10,378 bases of DNA from Chloroflexi bacterium RBG_16_48_8 (GTDB lineage Bacteria; Chloroflexota; Anaerolineae; Anaerolineales; E44-bin32). Of the stretch, positions 1 through 6,580 are shown piece after piece; position 1 is the first letter of the stretch, and each line of letters opens with the position of its first letter. Where the stretch lies: contig MGNI01000162.1 of the NCBI GenBank assembly GCA_001795115.1, positions 16,282 through 26,659 on the forward strand, written 5' to 3'. Under the pieces are notes generated by a model. The model was not told the DNA's origin and searched no databases. It worked only from the letters and a program-made list of their open reading frames with translations. Made by a program: the position numbers and the translations under genes.

Positions 1-594
1 CAGTTGGCCCAATTCCTTAACCGCTTTCTCCATTTGAACCAAATCCGGGCGAATATGTAGCATCATGGCGGTCTCATATTCGCACGCATGTGCCACACCG
101 CCCGGTTGGGATTGGCGCATTTGGGAGAAGGTCGGCTCAGCCAGTGTGGGATCGATGGCTGCGTTCGGACTAATGGCGCCGCAAATCACCCCCGTATCCA
201 ATACCACCTGGCGTGCAGCTAAATCAGCGATGGACACATTGGATCCATGGCCATTGACGATGAGAATGTGTGTGAATCCATGACGGGCAACACTGTTAGC
301 AACGTCAGAAAGGTATTGGATCAGGGTCTGGATATTTACAGAGATGGTCCCTGGGAAGTCCATATGGTGCTCATCCAACCCATAGGAGACGGGGGGCATG
401 ACAAGTACCTCACCGCCTGAGCGCCGGGCAGTCTCCAAACAGATAGCTTCAACGATGATGTTGTCTGTATTGAGAGGCAGGTGATGGCCATGATCCTCAA
501 CGGCGCCAAAGGGCAGCAGCACAGCTGGCTGATGCTTGATCGTTTCACGCATCTCGGGCCATGTCAATTCGTCGTAGCGGTACTTCGTGATCAT
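1..594 (-). CDS. Creatininase-family amidohydrolase (partial, C-terminus beyond left edge)
   Basis: Members of this family (creatininase, MftE and relatives) are cytoplasmic metal-dependent hydrolases acting on cyclic amides or peptide-like C-N bonds. Frame read from ATG at 594 gives 198 residues open to the window edge; complete members are usually about 240-260 residues, so the last quarter is missing. Family motifs are clear: GAVEDHGHHLPLNTD at residues 30-44, with the metal-binding Glu33, His35 and Asp44; the VNGHGSN motif at 113-119 with His116; and HACEYET at 169-175 with Glu172 (the usual form is HAGExET, so Gly is replaced by Cys171). The start is supported by GAGGA five to six bases upstream. 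The gene lies behind a long structured leader with a T-box-like motif. Substrate cannot be told from sequence; creatinine is unlikely to be the only possibility, since most relatives are uncharacterised. Confidence 0.9.
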   Translation of the reverse strand, partial: MITKYRYDELTWPEMRETIKHQPAVLLPFGAVEDHGHHLPLNTDNIIVEAICLETARRSGGEVLVMPPVSYGLDEHHMDFPGTISVNIQTLIQYLSDVANSVARHGFTHILIVNGHGSNVSIADLAARQVVLDTGVICGAISPNAAIDPTLAEPTFSQMRQSQPGGVAHACEYETAMMLHIRPDLVQMEKAVKELGQL

Positions 595-739
595 GATTTC
601 CTCGAATTTTGAAGGATCGTGTACATGTTCAGTTGGGGAGAAAATAATCTGAGTGAACAAGAACTTTCTGGGTTTTCATCTCCAACTTGGATCTCGATAT
701 GAAGAGGATCTCTCCATGGAATCCGCCCAGAGAGAATAA

Positions 740-985
740 GAGACCCCCTATCGGTACCACCCATTTTGTCATGAGTTTTGAAACGATGCAATGAGGAATT
801 CATTGGCGGGTGAAACCATAAAAAGGTTGCTTCCTGCCTTCTCCGGGTGAGAGTTGGTATGGCGGTGGGGCAGCGCAGCCCCAAACCACCCTCTACTTCA
901 ACACCAATACAAGTGTGCCGCTGCAAGTGTGCAGCATCAAATGGAATACACCTCTACTTGACATCCGTATTACGGTCACTCTCTT
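740..985 (-). promoter_or_regulatory. Structured leader with T-box-like core, upstream of the creatininase-family gene
   Basis: On the minus strand, bases 762-752 read GGGTGGTACCG, identical to the core of the T-box antiterminator consensus (GGGTGGNACCGCG), and lie about 160 bases upstream of the ATG at 594 in the correct orientation. Upstream of it are a hairpin at 805-789 (six-base stem, loop ATTCC) that could be a stem III equivalent, and a large hairpin at 907-854. A GAGAGT (983-978) and ACTCTC (854-849) pair could close a stem I-like domain. After the core, TCTCTCTGG can pair with CCATGGAGAGA over a two-base bulge, which competes with a weak ATGG/CCAT plus CCG/CGG antiterminator-like pairing. 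No U-run follows, and I could not identify a specifier loop, so a complete T-box is not proven. T-boxes are known in Chloroflexota as well as Firmicutes and Actinobacteria. Confidence 0.42.
854..907 (-). other. Stable bulged hairpin in the leader
   Basis: Read on the minus strand, TTGGTGT (907-901) pairs with ATACCAA (860-854, one G-U), GGTGG (890-886) with CCGCC (865-861, one G-U), and GGGGC (882-878) with GCCCC (871-867), closing a six-base loop TGCGCT. A ten-base one-sided bulge TGAAGTAGAG (900-891) sits between the first two helices. The sequence AAGTAGAGG in and beside that bulge recurs at 959-951. The hairpin could also form on the plus-strand transcript. Its role is unknown; it fits within a regulatory leader. 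Confidence 0.6.
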
Positions 986-1015
986 AGAAAAGCTTGCCTC
1001 GTGAAATGTTAAGGC

Positions 1016-1045
1016 GTGATAATGGGCAAATCAATCATGGTTCAA
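1016..1045 (-). promoter_or_regulatory. Candidate promoter for the leader and creatininase-family gene
   Basis: On the minus strand TTGAAC (1045-1040) and TATCAC (1021-1016) are separated by 18 bases, each matching four of six positions of the sigma-70 type -35 and -10 boxes. Transcription starting near 1008 would include all leader stem-loops, which begin at about 983. The match is modest and rests mainly on position. Confidence 0.28.
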
Positions 1046-1202
1046 GATCTATCCTTTATTGGTCTAAGCCCTTCTATTGGAGAAATTTTTTTGGAAATGA
1101 CTCAATATCCATTCTGTTCATAAGCAGAGTATGATCGTTTAAGATAGATGATGAATGGGGAAGAATTAAGAGCCTTTGAAATGCACTGAAGGAGTAAAAA
1201 GA

Positions 1203-2372
1203 ATGGAGACAATATTCGATCGCGCCAACGCGTTACAGGAACAGCTCATCGCCTGGCGGCGGGAATTCCATATGCACCCCGAACTTGGTTTTGATGAAAT
1301 CCGCACTTCCGCTCGGGTTTCGGAGGTGTTACGTTCATTGGGTTACCGTGTCCAGATGGCTGTGGGTCGCACAGGAGTTGTGGGGGAGAGGGGAGAGGGA
1401 AAACCTTTGATTGCCCTGCGCTTCGATATGGATGCCTTACCGATCCAGGAGGAGAACGATGTGCCTTACGCTTCTCAGATCGAGGGTGTGATGCATGCCT
1501 GTGGTCACGATGCCCACACAGCCGTCGGTTTGGGAGTAGCAACGTTGCTGGCCAAAGAGCCATTCGCGGGTACGATACGCCTGATCTTTCAACCCTCCGA
1601 GGAGGGTGAAGACGAGGAGGGCTTTAGCGGTGCCTACCGGATGATGCAGGATGGGGTGATGAATGACGTGGAGGGTGTGCTTGCCCTGCATGTAGATCCC
1701 GACTTTGCAGTGGGTGATATCGCTGTAGAGGAGGGTCCCGTCTCTGCTGGGGTTGATACGTTCTATGCCCGGATCATCGGTCGAGGGGGGCACGCGGCCA
1801 GGCCTCAAGATGTCGTGGATCCTATCCATCTTGCAGGTCATGTCATTCTGGCAATCAACGCTATTGTTTCCCGGCGATTGGATCCCTTCACGCCGGCAGT
1901 GATCAGCCTCGGCTCCATACAAGGGGGTAAGAAGGATAATGTGATTCCTGGGGAGGTCGAATTCATTGGAACCATCCGCTTCATGGATCCAATCGTCGAA
2001 GAAAAGATCCATGCAGAGCTTGAGAAAGCCTTCAGCGTCGCGCGTGCGTTAGGCGGCGATTATTCCCTCAAGATCGTCAAAGGCTGTCCATCCATTCACA
2101 ATGATGGGCGGATGGTTCGTCTTTTAAGAGAAGTCGGTGTGGATCTTCTTGGTGAAGATCACCTTCAACAACCTGAGGCTGATATGGGTGCGGAGGATTT
2201 CGCCTTTTTCTGCGCAGTTGTCCCGGGAGCTATGTTCAGGCTTGGATGCGATATTGAAGGAGATAAACGCGAAGTCCACAACCCTCGCTTCGATCTCGAT
2301 GAGCGATGTCTTCCTGTTGGGGTTGCCATGTTAGCTGAAGCGGCTTGCAGATTGCTCAAACGGGGGATATGA
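1203..2372 (+). CDS. M20D-family N-acyl-amino-acid amidohydrolase (hippurate hydrolase/IAA-conjugate hydrolase type)
   Basis: Cytoplasmic di-metal amidohydrolase of the M20D group, which removes acyl groups from N-acyl (often N-acetyl or N-benzoyl) amino acids. From ATG 1203 it is 389 residues, the usual family length. The N-terminal IAWRREFHMHPELGF segment (16-30) is typical. Metal and catalytic residues are visible: DMDALP at 75-80; MHACGHDAHT at 97-106 with Cys100 and His102; QPSEEG at 130-135 with catalytic/metal Glu133-Glu134; ALH with His162; the dimerisation-domain GRGGHAARP at 193-201; MGAEDFAF at 328-335; and VHNPRFDLDE at 358-367 with His359. I chose ATG 1203 over the in-frame TTG 1176 because AAGGAG at 1189-1194 lies eight bases before it. 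A small gene of unknown function follows 116 bases later. The exact substrate (acetyl-lysine, acetyl-cysteine, hippurate, peptides) cannot be assigned. Confidence 0.95.
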   Translation: METIFDRANALQEQLIAWRREFHMHPELGFDEIRTSARVSEVLRSLGYRVQMAVGRTGVVGERGEGKPLIALRFDMDALPIQEENDVPYASQIEGVMHACGHDAHTAVGLGVATLLAKEPFAGTIRLIFQPSEEGEDEEGFSGAYRMMQDGVMNDVEGVLALHVDPDFAVGDIAVEEGPVSAGVDTFYARIIGRGGHAARPQDVVDPIHLAGHVILAINAIVSRRLDPFTPAVISLGSIQGGKKDNVIPGEVEFIGTIRFMDPIVEEKIHAELEKAFSVARALGGDYSLKIVKGCPSIHNDGRMVRLLREVGVDLLGEDHLQQPEADMGAEDFAFFCAVVPGAMFRLGCDIEGDKREVHNPRFDLDERCLPVGVAMLAEAACRLLKRGI

Positions 2373-2488
2373 CGTCTACATCTCGGAAGGGCGGAGGGAT
2401 TGAGAGGGTGTTGTAGAGTAAAGGTGAGTTTTGATTGGCTTTTAATGGCAAGTTCACTTTCGAATCACACGGGTAAGGCGGGGAAGCT

Positions 2489-2758
2489 ATGATCAAGGTC
2501 GGCAAAATAAGTGACCAGACTTTTAAGGTCACGGTGGAGGAGAAGGTCAAGACCACCCATCACGTAACCGTCTCTCCCCAGATCTATCAGAAGCTGACCG
2601 ATGGTAAGATGCCGATCGAAAGGTTGGTTGAGGCATCCTTTGAATTTCTTTTGCAGCGCGAACCCAACACCAGCATATTGCGCAGCTTCGATTTGCCTGT
2701 CATTGGGCGTTATTTCCCAGAGTATGAGCAAACGATTCGAGGGATGATCGGATCATAA
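2489..2758 (+). CDS. Small conserved-looking protein of unknown function
   Basis: An 89-residue soluble protein starting at ATG 2489 behind GGGGAAG. I do not recognise a named domain. The N-terminal half (IKVGKISDQTFKVTVEEK, then THHVTVSPQIYQKLTDGK) alternates polar and hydrophobic residues as in beta strands. The C-terminal half (residues about 44-85) is helix-like and ends in the motif SFDLPVIGRYFPEYE, which looks strongly constrained and which I recall from other uncharacterised small bacterial proteins. No signal peptide, membrane segment or cysteine is present. It follows the M20D gene on the same strand after 116 bases, so co-transcription is possible but not shown. An antisense frame of similar length (2731 to 2465) covers it but lacks an RBS and protein-like composition. 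Confidence 0.75.
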   Translation: MIKVGKISDQTFKVTVEEKVKTTHHVTVSPQIYQKLTDGKMPIERLVEASFEFLLQREPNTSILRSFDLPVIGRYFPEYEQTIRGMIGS

Positions 2759-2832
2759 GTGTAGGGGCAGATCTTTTTCCTGCCTATACGTGGAATCTTA
2801 CCTTGCGTAGGTTCTAAACCTGCGCAAGGTAA
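2759..2832. terminator. Two tandem hairpins between convergent genes, probable terminator region
   Basis: Directly after the small gene's stop, GTGTAGG..GCAG (2759-2770) pairs with CTGCCTATAC (2780-2789) around a T-rich loop, with a two-base bulge. Then TTACCTTGCG (2798-2807) pairs perfectly with CGCAAGGTAA (2823-2832), and inside it AGGTT pairs with AACCT around a three-base loop, with one T/G mismatch. The plus-strand gene ends before it and the minus-strand operon ends at 2873, so it sits where a two-way terminator is expected. Neither strand has the usual U-run after the stem; the A-run at 2831-2836 is on the wrong side. Termination is therefore inferred from position. Confidence 0.5.
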
Positions 2833-2872
2833 AAAATACTCAACGATAACCCTACAGTTCTTCCTGGTTGTG

Positions 2873-3340
2873 TTATTCCGTCAAAGGTCGAAAATATTGG
2901 ATATCCAATATCGACCCTTGTCTCTTTGATTTGGGCTTGAACACAGCCTCCACCGGCATACCGATGGAAATATCCTCCAGATCGACCTCTCCCAGCTGGT
3001 GAATCAATCCTCCATCTCCCATACGGATAAATGCCACAGCCAGGGGCTCTTCCCGCTGTGTGCCATCCAAATTCTCAAAGAGCAGGGTAAAGGTGTAAAT
3101 TTCACCTATGGTGCCCACATCCTGCCAATGATCCAATTCAGCCATGCAGCGTTCGCAGAAGATTCTTCCAGGTATATAGGTGATGTCGCAATTCTCGCAA
3201 AAGGTGCCCAGGATCTTTCCTTCATCTTTCATTGCCCTGAAGAATTTTTCACCCGCTATACCAGCGGTGTAACGGCTGGTGACTGGTAAATCGCCCAGCC
3301 AGGCATTTGGAGCTTGAGGGTTTCTTTCTAGCAGGCTCAT
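2873..3340 (-). CDS. DUF35 zinc-ribbon/OB-fold protein, second copy of operon
   Basis: A 155-residue protein of the DUF35 family (rubredoxin-like zinc ribbon followed by an OB fold), which forms complexes with thiolase-fold enzymes, as in archaeal acetoacetyl-CoA thiolase/HMG-CoA synthase, BbsA-BbsB, and ChsH2-Ltp2. The ribbon is GTFCENC (45-51) plus FCERC (61-65), giving Cys48, Cys51, Cys62 and Cys65. The OB fold follows (about 74-155) with GTIGEIYTFT and IHQLGEVDLEDISIGMPVEA. It is the last gene of a four-gene operon. Its ATG overlaps the upstream stop as ATGA, with AAGGAGGG as RBS inside the preceding gene, so translation is probably coupled. In the partners listed above, DUF35 proteins help to shape or deliver substrate to the active site; the substrate here is unknown. 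Confidence 0.9.
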   Translation of the reverse strand: MSLLERNPQAPNAWLGDLPVTSRYTAGIAGEKFFRAMKDEGKILGTFCENCDITYIPGRIFCERCMAELDHWQDVGTIGEIYTFTLLFENLDGTQREEPLAVAFIRMGDGGLIHQLGEVDLEDISIGMPVEAVFKPKSKRQGSILDIQYFRPLTE

Positions 3341-3858
3341 GATTCTCCCTCCTTGAAAGGCTTGAAGTAGAGGATGTCCGTGATGGCTCCTTCACGCTCG
3401 TCGGGTGGTTTCCAGACTGCCCTTACTCGCATACCGATATGGACATCTTCAGGATCGACCTCACCCAGCTTATGCATGATGCCATGTAAGGGAGAAGCAC
3501 CATCGATTTCAATGACCGCAGGCAGTTCTGGCTCCTTGATCCGCTTCACATCCCATGTAACATAGCATAGTGAGAAGGTGTTTACGGTTCCAGTATCCTC
3601 CAGCCGGACATAGGAATCCATGGGGCGAAAACACCACTCGCATACCGTTCTCGGGGGGATCACGGTCTTCCGGCAGGTCTGACAATATCCGCCGAGCAGG
3701 TAGCCCTCTTTTAATGCCGCCAGGTAGCTACCAATGGCGACCCCGGTATCCCAGGCGAAATCGGCCTTCATCTGGTCATGATAAAAGAGGATCTTGCCCT
3801 CTTTGAAATCCCCTTCGCTCAATGGCGTGCCTGGAAATTCTTTAAATTTATTCGTCAT
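3337..3858 (-). CDS. DUF35 zinc-ribbon/OB-fold protein, first copy of operon
   Basis: A 173-residue paralogue of the following gene with the same architecture. An N-terminal extension (residues 1-35) precedes the helix ending AALKEGYLLGGYCQTC. The zinc ribbon has Cys59, Cys62, Cys73 and Cys76 (YCQTC, then VCEWC). The OB fold is about 85-173, with the family-typical MHKLGEVDPEDVHIGMRVRA. The start at 3858 has AAGGAG nine bases upstream. It begins 15 bases after the upstream thiolase-like gene and overlaps the next DUF35 gene by four bases. Two DUF35 genes beside two thiolase-like genes suggests either two separate pairs or one four-subunit complex. It keeps all four zinc ligands, so it is likely folded and functional. 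Confidence 0.9.
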   Translation of the reverse strand: MTNKFKEFPGTPLSEGDFKEGKILFYHDQMKADFAWDTGVAIGSYLAALKEGYLLGGYCQTCRKTVIPPRTVCEWCFRPMDSYVRLEDTGTVNTFSLCYVTWDVKRIKEPELPAVIEIDGASPLHGIMHKLGEVDPEDVHIGMRVRAVWKPPDEREGAITDILYFKPFKEGES

Positions 3859-3873
3859 CGTCCATCACTCCTT

Positions 3874-5046
3874 TCAGGGGTTGGTTCCCAGGATAATCAC
3901 GGTGCCCACCTGCATCAGGTCCCCCCAGGCCTGAGCCAGCCCGCGCTTGGGTTGACCAGGGACCTGTCGTGCGCCGGCTTCGCCCCGCAGTTGCCAATAA
4001 AGCTCAGCCACTTTCATCAGGCCTGCAGCCGCGATGGGATTGCCAACACCCAACAAACCTCCAGAAGGGCAAACAGGCATCGCCCCATCCCGCAAGGTCA
4101 CACCATCTGCCAACAACTGTGGGGCTTGACCACGATCGGCCAGGAGCAAACCTTCCAGATGGTGGCACTCTTTATAATCAAAGGGATCATAGGGCTCTAC
4201 GATGTGGATCTCCTTGCGCGGCTCTTTGATGCCCGCCATTTCGTAAGCCATTCGGGCGGCATATTCCACATAACGCGGATAGGCGAGCTCCCGGTTGGTC
4301 CAATAGGCTGTGTCCAGGTTCCAGCCTACTCCCTGGATCCAAACAGGCTTATCCGTGATCCGCTTGGCAACGTGTTCGGCTGCAAGGACGAGAGCCACCG
4401 CACCATCCGACACCGGGCTGACATCCAGGCGATTTACCGGCCAAGCCAAAACCTCCGAATTGAGGACGTCCTCTACAGTGATCTCCGGGTCTCCCAGGAG
4501 TGCGCAGGGGTGATCGGCTGCATTACGCTTGTTCTTTACGGCTACTTGGGCGATATCCTTTTTGGAGATGCCGTAGGTGTGCATGTAACGGTTCATCTCC
4601 ATTGCGAAGATCCAGAGCAGGTTTGGTTTCAGCGGTCGCTCCGTCGTGTGGTCAAAGATGGTCATGAAGGCAGCTTGCCCGTGGGGGTAATAGCTAGACA
4701 TCTTCTCTTCGCAGACAACAAGGACAGCGTCGAACAATCCCGAGGCGACATGATACCAACCTTGTATGGGTGTAAAGACGCCCGTTCCTCCGCCCACATA
4801 GGAGCGCATGAAGGGCTTTCCCCAGGCACCAGCCCCATCGCTCAGGTACTCGGCTTTCATATGAACGCCATCGAAGGAATCGGGGGCAGTCCCTAAGCAA
4901 ACCGCCTCGATGTCGTCCAGGGTCATTTCGCAGGATTCCAACGCCATGCGGCTGGCATGCCAGGCCAGTTCCTTTCCAGTCTCTTGGGCGCGGCGTACGA
5001 ATTTGGTCATGCCGGCGCCAACAACAGCAACTTTTCTCATAGCCAT
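3874..5046 (-). CDS. Thiolase-superfamily protein (SCP2/Ltp2-like) lacking thiolase catalytic residues
   Basis: A 390-residue protein with the thiolase fold from end to end: RKVAVVGAGMTKF at the N-terminus, MEMNRYMHTYGISKKDIAQVAVKNKRNA (149-176), SPVSDGAVALVLA (210-222), and CPSGGLLGVGNP (326-337) before QLRGEAGARQV. It is usually labelled acetyl-CoA acetyltransferase, but that is doubtful. Where thiolases have the nucleophilic Cys (CASG), this protein has GGTG near residue 86. The HDCF histidine is Tyr286 (EPYDPF), and the GHP histidine is Asn336 (GNP). No Cys occupies the C-terminal CxG position. A Tyr291-Lys-Glu follows the HDCF site. This fits the Ltp2 type of thiolase-fold aldolase, in which tyrosines replace the thiolase machinery. 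RBS AAGGAGG lies five bases before ATG 5046 and overlaps the upstream stop codon. A second ATG at 5040 is also possible. Confidence 0.88.
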   Translation of the reverse strand: MAMRKVAVVGAGMTKFVRRAQETGKELAWHASRMALESCEMTLDDIEAVCLGTAPDSFDGVHMKAEYLSDGAGAWGKPFMRSYVGGGTGVFTPIQGWYHVASGLFDAVLVVCEEKMSSYYPHGQAAFMTIFDHTTERPLKPNLLWIFAMEMNRYMHTYGISKKDIAQVAVKNKRNAADHPCALLGDPEITVEDVLNSEVLAWPVNRLDVSPVSDGAVALVLAAEHVAKRITDKPVWIQGVGWNLDTAYWTNRELAYPRYVEYAARMAYEMAGIKEPRKEIHIVEPYDPFDYKECHHLEGLLLADRGQAPQLLADGVTLRDGAMPVCPSGGLLGVGNPIAAAGLMKVAELYWQLRGEAGARQVPGQPKRGLAQAWGDLMQVGTVIILGTNP

Positions 5047-5056
5047 GGTAGCCTCC

Positions 5057-6208
5057 TTAATGGCTCATCACGGCGACAGCACCGCTCGTGGTGGGTACAC
5101 CTCGCCAGGATTGAGCAAGACCGACCTCGACTTCTTCCAACTGGCGTGACCCGGCCTCGCCGCGCAGCTGCAGCACCACTTCCAGTGCTCGTGCCAAACC
5201 GCTTGCGTCCAGCAGATTGCCCATGCCAAGGCTGCCGCCGGAGACGTTCACAGGTAGCTCCCCCTCCGGTTCAGTGGCTCCCTCTTCGGTGAGATAACCA
5301 GCTTCACCCACTCGGCAGAAGCCCAGCGCCTCCAAGTGCTGTAATTCTTTGTAAGCATAGGTGTCGTCGATTTCGGCGAAATCAATGACCAGATTGGGTT
5401 GAACAATTCCAGCTTGTTGGTAAGCCATGTTGGCAGCTTTTCGAATGTAGCGCAGCTCGTTCCAATCACGGCTCTCCAAGGAAGGTGCACAATTACACCA
5501 ACCCATCCCCAGGATCCAGATGGGTTGATGACTCAAGACCTCTGCCCGTTCACCAGAGGCCAGAACCATGACGATGGCACCATCGGCGTGTTTGGATTTG
5601 TGACGGTGATACAGCGGCCAGGCCAAGGGAGGTCCCTCCAGGGCTTCATCCAGAGTGAGATCGGCGCCATAAGGGGCAAGCGGGTTGCGCAAAGCGTTAC
5701 GGCGGTTCTTGACTACCACTGCCGCACATTGTTCCAAGGAGGTACCTGTCTCAAAGAGATAGCGGTTCATCTCCAGCCCAGCGACGAACTCGGTATTCAA
5801 ACCCAGTGGGCGGTTGAGAACAGGATCCTGTGCATAGGCAGTGATCTCTGGGAGGGTGAGCACGTTGGAAGCTTTGCTGTGTCCTTCAACAACGACCAGG
5901 TTCGCCAAGCCTGTTCGAATGAGCATGTAGCCCGTAGCTAATCCATGGAGGCCGTCGCCACCTATGGTATGAACGGGTTTTAATGCAGCTCCCAATTGGT
6001 CTGGTACATATTCATCGAAGATGCTGGTGCCTTCGATGAAATCTTCAGCGACGGTTACAAAGCTATCCACATCGCGACGTGGATCTACGCCTGCGTCTGC
6101 ATAAGCCTTAACTGCCGCTTCGTACATCCATTCTTTATAAGATACTTCTGGTGAGACAGGTCGGTAACCCGCCCATCCAACACCAATGATGGCAACGCGT
6201 TCGCTCAT
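5057..6208 (-). CDS. Thiolase-superfamily protein lacking thiolase catalytic residues, first gene of operon
   Basis: A 383-residue paralogue of the next gene, starting at ATG 6208 (MSERVAIIGVG), chosen because AAGGAG lies seven bases upstream; an earlier in-frame ATG at 6235 would add only nine untypical residues. Fold markers: GLEMNRYLFETGTSLEQCAAVVVKNRRNA split across 144-172, HADGAIVMVLA (207-217), NVSGGSLGMGNL (321-332) and QLRGEAGSRQL. The Cys nucleophile position holds Gly (IGGDG, about 82-86), the HDCF histidine is Asp281 (EIDDTY), and GHP is Gly330-Asn331-Leu. Tyr286-Lys-Glu matches Tyr291-Lys-Glu of its partner. It is first in a tightly packed operon (gaps of 10 and 15 bases, then an overlap) with a thiolase-like protein and two DUF35 proteins. 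Heterodimerisation with the second thiolase-like protein is likely but inferred. Confidence 0.87.
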   Translation of the reverse strand: MSERVAIIGVGWAGYRPVSPEVSYKEWMYEAAVKAYADAGVDPRRDVDSFVTVAEDFIEGTSIFDEYVPDQLGAALKPVHTIGGDGLHGLATGYMLIRTGLANLVVVEGHSKASNVLTLPEITAYAQDPVLNRPLGLNTEFVAGLEMNRYLFETGTSLEQCAAVVVKNRRNALRNPLAPYGADLTLDEALEGPPLAWPLYHRHKSKHADGAIVMVLASGERAEVLSHQPIWILGMGWCNCAPSLESRDWNELRYIRKAANMAYQQAGIVQPNLVIDFAEIDDTYAYKELQHLEALGFCRVGEAGYLTEEGATEPEGELPVNVSGGSLGMGNLLDASGLARALEVVLQLRGEAGSRQLEEVEVGLAQSWRGVPTTSGAVAVMSH

Positions 6209-6580
6209 GAAAGATCTCCTTGATTGAGAACCCATACCGTTTAGTTGTTATATTTATCTACCCTTCATGCCATGGACACCTCCAGATTAGTTCAACGCAT
6301 AAGATGATTTTATTTAAGTCCGATAAGCTCATTTCAGTTTCAGAATTGTGGTTGATCCAATCATCGAATTGGACCTCGAAATGGAAGAAGATGAGGAAGA
6401 GCACGGATAATGTTGCTTGCTTAGCCATTGTATTCAGGATGGGCGATTAGATCAACTTTACTTAGGCGGAAATGCTCCAGGAGTTACATCACTATTTTCT
6501 TGGATACTTGTTTGGAGTGTATTTCATTCTATATTGCGAACTTCCTTCAGGAGCGTCATGTGTACATTCTTCGACATCTA
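6209..6580. other. Intergenic stretch upstream of the thiolase-like/DUF35 operon
   Basis: No convincing gene on either strand. It must hold the promoter of the thiolase-like operon and the 3' end of the transporter transcript. I find no clear -35/-10 pair and no stem followed by a U-run. AT-rich elements near 6303-6316 (TAAAAT on the minus strand) and 6249-6258 could serve as -10 boxes but lack a matching -35. The plus-strand frames here have no RBS and untypical composition. Confidence 0.5.

Noticed and set aside
591..926. 111-codon open frame on the minus strand
   Set aside because: Overlaps the structured leader and is out of frame with the creatininase-family gene; composition is not protein-like.
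958..986. TTGACA at 958-963 as a -35 box for the M20D gene
   Set aside because: No acceptable -10 box at 16-18 bases; it lies 240 bases from the start codon.
1437..2012. 191-codon open frame on the minus strand
   Set aside because: Lies wholly inside the M20D gene, whose motifs are unmistakable.
2465..2731. 88-codon open frame antisense to the small protein gene
   Set aside because: The plus-strand frame has an RBS and a more protein-like motif; this one does not.
3778..4896. 372-codon open frame on the plus strand
   Set aside because: Antisense to the well-supported thiolase-like gene; no RBS and no protein-like domain pattern.
5399..5941. 180-codon open frame on the plus strand
   Set aside because: Antisense to the first thiolase-like gene and without recognisable features.
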